From an uncultured Faecalibacterium sp. (GTDB taxonomy: Bacteria; Bacillota; Clostridia; Oscillospirales; Ruminococcaceae), in assembly GCA_937915335.1 (NCBI GenBank), contig CALDLZ010000022.1, forward strand, positions 1 to 16,243: a stretch of DNA of 16,243 nucleotides, written 5' to 3'. The translations under genes and the position numbers were made by a program. The notes below the pieces were generated by a model that did no database searches, was not told the origin of the DNA, and saw nothing but the letters and a program-made list of their open reading frames with translations. This document shows positions 13,049-16,243 of the stretch, one piece after another; the stretch's first letter is position 1; every line of letters starts with the position of its first letter.

Positions 13049-14236
13049 ATGCAACCAACCGAAAAATACTATGAACACGATGCCTACCGCCGGGAAGCGG
13101 CAGGGCATATTTTAGCCGCCGAGCCGGACGACAGGACCGGCGGCGGGCGCATTGCGCTGGACGGTACAGTGTTTTACCCCGAGGGCGGCGGTCAGCCTGC
13201 CGACCGGGGCACCCTGACCCTTGCAGACGGCACGGTGCTGAATGTCACCGATGTCCACGAGCATGAGGGTGTGATCTGGCACAGTGTCACCTCCCTGCCC
13301 GCCGGGGCGGTGGCCGGGGCCGAGGTGAAACAGGCCATCGACTGGGACTGGCGCTTTGATAAGATGCAGCAGCACACCGGCGAACACATCCTCTCCGGCA
13401 TCCTGCACAGCATGTTCGGGGCTGAGAATGTGGGCTTCCACATCGGGTCTGACATGGTACGGATGGACACCAGTATCCCCATCTCTGCCGAGGGCCTGAA
13501 AGCCGCCGAGACTGCCGCCAACCGCGTCGTCTGGGAGAACGTGCCGGTCCTCATCACCTACCCTACCCGTGAGGAACTGGCCCGGCTGACCTACCGCTCC
13601 AAAAAGGAGATCGAGGGTCAGGTGCGTATCGTCACCATCCCGGGGGCGGATGTCTGCGCCTGCTGCGGCACCCACACCGCCTTTACCGGCGCGGTGGGGC
13701 AGATCAAGATCCTGGCCGCCGAAAATTATAAGGGCGGCGTACGCCTGAGTATCGTCTGCGGCGGCAGAGCGCTGGAGGCCGCCCAGGCCATGCGGGCACG
13801 GCAGGCCGATATCGGGGCTCTGCTCAGCGCCAAGGCCAGCGAAACCGCCAACGCCGTGCACCGGGTATACGACGAGTACACGGCCCTGAAATTCGCCCAC
13901 TTCGGGCTGTGCAGTCAGCTCTTCGACGCGCTGGCCGCGCAGGTCAAGCCCGAAGAGACTGCCATCCGCATTGTGCCGGGGCTCGATCCCGACGGCCTGC
14001 ACCGGCTGGCTGTCCGCCTGACCGAAGCCACCACCGGCCTGTGTGCCGCCCTGACCCCCAATGAAAAGGGCACCGGCTACTGCATCGCACAGGCAGGCGG
14101 CGATGTCCGCGCCCTGACCAAGACTCTGAACGCCGCCCTCAATGGACGCGGCGGCGGCAAACCCGGGATCTGTCAGGGGAGCTGTGCCGCGGAACCGGAA
14201 GAAGTCGAACAGTATCTAAAGGAGAATATTTTATGA
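13049..14236 (+). CDS. AlaX-like alanyl-tRNA editing protein with DHHA1-type C-terminus
   Basis: The product has 395 residues. ATG 13049 is chosen because GGAGGA (13039-13044) precedes it by 4-5 bases; a TTG at 13037 would lie on the SD. The N-terminal domain (FYPEGGGQPADRGTL) is the AlaRS second-additional-domain fold. The zinc/editing motif is complete: H109-TGE-H113 (QQHTGEHIL) and C205-x3-H209 (CCGTH). The C-terminal 150 residues end in GRGGGKPGICQGSC, a DHHA1-type motif, so this is the long AlaX class. Such proteins hydrolyse Ser- or Gly-mischarged tRNA-Ala in trans. The gene overlaps trmB by 4 bases (ATGA), which fits a tRNA-quality theme. The specific mischarged amino acid is not deducible. 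Confidence 0.9.
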   Translation: MQPTEKYYEHDAYRREAAGHILAAEPDDRTGGGRIALDGTVFYPEGGGQPADRGTLTLADGTVLNVTDVHEHEGVIWHSVTSLPAGAVAGAEVKQAIDWDWRFDKMQQHTGEHILSGILHSMFGAENVGFHIGSDMVRMDTSIPISAEGLKAAETAANRVVWENVPVLITYPTREELARLTYRSKKEIEGQVRIVTIPGADVCACCGTHTAFTGAVGQIKILAAENYKGGVRLSIVCGGRALEAAQAMRARQADIGALLSAKASETANAVHRVYDEYTALKFAHFGLCSQLFDALAAQVKPEETAIRIVPGLDPDGLHRLAVRLTEATTGLCAALTPNEKGTGYCIAQAGGDVRALTKTLNAALNGRGGGKPGICQGSCAAEPEEVEQYLKENIL

Positions 14237-14988
14237 GAATGCGTTTCAAACCCTACGCCCACGATGAGCTGATGGCCGCTGATTTCCACGTCCACGAGCC
14301 CCTGATCTGGGGCGGCAAGTGGCACGAGCAGTATGCCCGCCCGGAGCAGCCCTTTGTGCTGGAGCTGGGCTGCGGCAAGGGCGGCTTCATCTCCCAGCTG
14401 GCCTGCGCTCACCCGGAGAACAATTATCTGGGCATCGACATCACCGATAAAGTGCTCATCCTCGCCAAGCGGAAGATCGAGGCCGCTTACAACGAGGCGG
14501 GCCGCCCCATCGATAACGTGAAGATTATGAGCACCGACATCGAGCGCATCAAGGGCGTGCTCACAGCCGAGGATACCGTCAGCCGTATCTACATCAACTT
14601 CTGTAACCCGTGGAGCAAAAACGCTTCCTCCAACAAGCACCGGCTCACCTATCCCCGTCAGCTCATCCAGTACCGCGAGTTCCTCAAGGACGGCGGCGAG
14701 ATCTACTTCAAGACCGATGACGATGATCTGTTCCGTGATAGTCTGGATTACTTTCCCGCTTCCGGCTACGAGATCACCTGGAAGACCTTCGACCTGCACG
14801 AGAACGAGCCAGAATGGAACATCCGCACCGAGCACGAGGGCATGTTCACCGAAATGGGCATCAAGATCAAGGCCCTCATCGCCAAAAAGCTGCCCGGCGA
14901 CGAAACCGTGACTTGGATCGAACCCAAGGTGCTGAAAAAGATGAAGGCGGCCGAGGAGGCCGCCTCCCAGGCCGCAAAGGAGGAATAA
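14233..14988 (+). CDS. trmB: tRNA (guanine(46)-N7)-methyltransferase
   Basis: The product has 251 residues. ATG 14233 overlaps the alaX-like stop (ATGA), with AAAGGAG at 14218-14224. SAM-binding motif I is LELGCGKGGF (residues 43-52); YLGIDITDKVLILAKRKI follows as motif II. The family block appears as INFCNPWSKNASSNKHRLTYP, where most TrmB have a DPW-x-K-x-RH-x-KRRL form; the Asp of DPW is Asn here. FKTDDDDLF and TEHEGMF, both typical of TrmB, follow. The C-terminal 20 residues are an Ala/Glu/Lys tail beyond the usual end. The enzyme makes m7G46 in the tRNA variable loop. It is the middle gene of the operon. The assignment is firm despite the changed motif, since NPW variants seem to occur in related Clostridia. 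Confidence 0.95.
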   Translation: MRMRFKPYAHDELMAADFHVHEPLIWGGKWHEQYARPEQPFVLELGCGKGGFISQLACAHPENNYLGIDITDKVLILAKRKIEAAYNEAGRPIDNVKIMSTDIERIKGVLTAEDTVSRIYINFCNPWSKNASSNKHRLTYPRQLIQYREFLKDGGEIYFKTDDDDLFRDSLDYFPASGYEITWKTFDLHENEPEWNIRTEHEGMFTEMGIKIKALIAKKLPGDETVTWIEPKVLKKMKAAEEAASQAAKEE

Positions 14989-14989
14989 G

Positions 14990-16039
14990 ATGTCCTTTTT
15001 TGTCAATACCACGGTCTGCGGCTTTACGCTGTATCAGATCCTGGCGTTTTTCCTGATCTATTCCTGCCTTGGCTGGTGCCTTGAAGTCATCTACGCCGCC
15101 GTGACCACCGGCCAGCTGGTGAACCGCGGCTTTCTCAACGGCCCGGTCTGTCCCATCTACGGTTTTGGCATGGTCATCGTGCTGTTCACCCTGACACCGC
15201 TGGTGGATAATATCCTGCTGCTCTATATCGGCGGCGTGATCCTGCCCAGCGCGCTGGAGCTGGTGGGCGGCTGGCTGCTGTTCAAGCTCTACCACACCCG
15301 GTGGTGGGATTACAGCGATTTTCCCTTCAACATCGGCGGGTATATCTGCCTGGAGTTCTGCCTGCTGTGGGGCGTGGGCACCATCGTCGTGATGAAGATC
15401 GTTCATCCCATCATTGCGGGTTTTGTGGAGATGATCCCCCAGCTGGTAGGCTTCATCCTCATGTGCATCCTGTATGCCATCTATGCCGCCGATGTGATCG
15501 TGACCGCCTTTGCGGCCTCCGACCTAGCCCGTGAGCTGGAGGCTCTGGAAAAGGTAGCCGACAGTATGCACGCCGTCTCCGATGCCATGACCGAGCTGCT
15601 GGGCACCACCGCCATGGACGTGGATCAGAAGATGGACGAACGTCGTTTGCAGCTCAAGCTGGCCGCCGCCGAGGCCCGGGACAGCGCCGCCAAGCTGAGC
15701 CCCAAGGATGCCGCCGCCGCCATGCGTGCCAAGGCCGATGAGGCCATGGAGGCTGCCCGCCGCTCCACCCAGACGGCCAAGCTCAATGCTTCCGAGGCCG
15801 CCAATGCCGTCAAGCTGGCCGCCAAGGGCAAGGCAGAACAGACCGCCGAGCTGTTCAAGCTGGAACAGCTGGCCGAAGAGCTGCAGGCCCGCAGCGAGGA
15901 GCTGCGCGCCCGTACCCGAAACTCCAAGCATTTCGGCAAGGGGCGTATGCTCCGCGCTTATCCAAAGCTGCGCCACGGCGAAAAACAGCTGACCCTCGAG
16001 CAGCTGCGTGACCGCCTGAAATACGATCGCAAGCATTGA
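14990..16039 (+). CDS. PF06541 (CmpB-type, putative ABC transporter permease) membrane protein with long helical tail
   Basis: The product has 349 residues. ATG 14990 begins one base after the trmB stop; AAAGGAGG (14977-14984) lies in the trmB 3' end, so the two are coupled. The first ~170 residues hold about five hydrophobic segments (around 15-38, 55-73, 77-98, 112-135 and 145-170). The hallmark R-GFLNGPVCPIYGFG is at residues 46-60, as in PF06541 proteins annotated as putative ABC transporter permease. From ~170 on comes a cytoplasmic, Ala/Glu/Lys-rich, heptad-like helix (AAEARDSAAKLS, ANAVKLAAKGKAEQ) ending in a basic tail (KHFGKGRMLRAYPKLRHG). No ATPase partner is nearby, so transport is unproven. 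The tail may tether or scaffold something at the membrane. Confidence 0.88.
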   Translation: MSFFVNTTVCGFTLYQILAFFLIYSCLGWCLEVIYAAVTTGQLVNRGFLNGPVCPIYGFGMVIVLFTLTPLVDNILLLYIGGVILPSALELVGGWLLFKLYHTRWWDYSDFPFNIGGYICLEFCLLWGVGTIVVMKIVHPIIAGFVEMIPQLVGFILMCILYAIYAADVIVTAFAASDLARELEALEKVADSMHAVSDAMTELLGTTAMDVDQKMDERRLQLKLAAAEARDSAAKLSPKDAAAAMRAKADEAMEAARRSTQTAKLNASEAANAVKLAAKGKAEQTAELFKLEQLAEELQARSEELRARTRNSKHFGKGRMLRAYPKLRHGEKQLTLEQLRDRLKYDRKH

Positions 16040-16243
16040 TTTTTTCGCGTCGCTTTTTAACCCCCCAGTCGCCTGCGGCGACAGCCCCCGCTAATAGGGG
16101 GGCCTTTGGCATAGCATAAAGCTTCACCTCTTTGCCAAGGGCTCCCATATTAGGGGAGCTGGCAAAGCCGTAGGCTTTGACTGAGGGGTTTTATCGTCAC
16201 CTTCCCTACAATTTTCCCTTCATTTTTGTGCACCCCTCCAAAA
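16040..16243. other. Gene-free stretch after the operon
   Basis: No credible gene is present in this 204-base end region. It contains the hairpin repeat at 16059-16190. Bases 16191-16243 are AT-rich and featureless to my reading. No conventional terminator for the operon is obvious other than the repeat's own hairpins. Confidence 0.7.
16059..16190. repeat. 132-bp multi-hairpin intergenic repeat with imperfect terminal inverted repeats
   Basis: The ends AACCCCCCAGTC (16059-16070) and GACTGAGGGGTT (16179-16190) are inverted repeats with 11 of 12 matches. Inside are GTCGCC-TGC-GGCGAC (16068-16082), GCCCCC/GGGGGC (16084-16103), CCTTTGGCA/TGCCAAGG (16103-16140), GCTCCC/GGGAGC (16141-16159) and CAAAGCC-GTA-GGCTTTG (16163-16179). 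It resembles REP/MITE-like elements recurring between genes in Faecalibacterium-type genomes. That it is present elsewhere in this genome is inference. Confidence 0.65.

Noticed and set aside
13112..14002. 296-residue minus-strand frame opposite the alaX-like gene
   Set aside because: Shadow of a gene whose zinc motif is intact on the plus strand.
14173..15012. 279-residue minus-strand frame opposite trmB
   Set aside because: Shadow of trmB; no start signal, and it crosses an operon junction.
1..16243. CRISPR array, tRNA, rRNA or insertion sequence ends
   Set aside because: No regularly spaced repeats, no cloverleaf or rRNA-like sequence, and no transposase gene with terminal repeats seen. 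The Rpn-type 'putative transposase' is a nuclease-family gene, not an IS.

Overview
The window looks like a chromosome segment from a gut Clostridia, probably Oscillospiraceae of the Faecalibacterium/Subdoligranulum/Gemmiger type, carrying one end of an integrative element. The evidence is the GC-rich housekeeping block (ychF, mtnN, malQ, alaX-like, trmB and a PF06541 membrane protein), strong AGGAGG-type ribosome binding sites, and a multi-hairpin intergenic repeat at the right end. The genus is an inference; no rRNA or tRNA gene is present to fix it.

Bases 1 to about 7,860 are visibly AT-richer and hold accessory genes. In order they are: the 3' part of an Rpn-type (PD-(D/E)XK) nuclease/putative transposase gene with a strong internal ribosome binding site; a free-standing duplicate of that gene's C-terminal tail; a DUF3846 protein and an LPD28 protein, both typical of conjugative elements; a serine recombinase overlapping an SF0329-family gene; a divergent pair of unrecognised large genes (487 aa on minus, 558 aa P-loop NTPase-like on plus); then a Tn916-type excisionase and a tyrosine integrase. 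The excisionase and integrase mark the end of the element. The junction with the chromosome should lie in about 7,843-7,963, just before ychF. The other end is outside the window.

Bases 7,964 to 16,039 are ordinary chromosome. ychF and mtnN run rightward and converge at a 17-bp terminator hairpin with two minus-strand genes, a small helical protein and a degenerate GGDEF protein. malQ, also on minus, is divergent from an alaX-like/trmB/PF06541 operon whose genes overlap or nearly touch. The last 200 bases hold no gene but contain a 132-bp repeat made of consecutive hairpins with imperfect terminal inverted repeats.

The best candidate for an undescribed system is the divergent 487-aa/558-aa pair at 2817-6092. 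It is cargo next to an integrase, with a dyad in the shared control region, a P-loop NTPase-like protein carrying a Cys/His cluster, and a partner with a basic linker. Its function cannot be read from the sequence. The second candidate is the intragenic start plus duplicated tail of the Rpn-type gene, which resembles the large-toxin/small-intragenic-antitoxin arrangement known for rpn genes.
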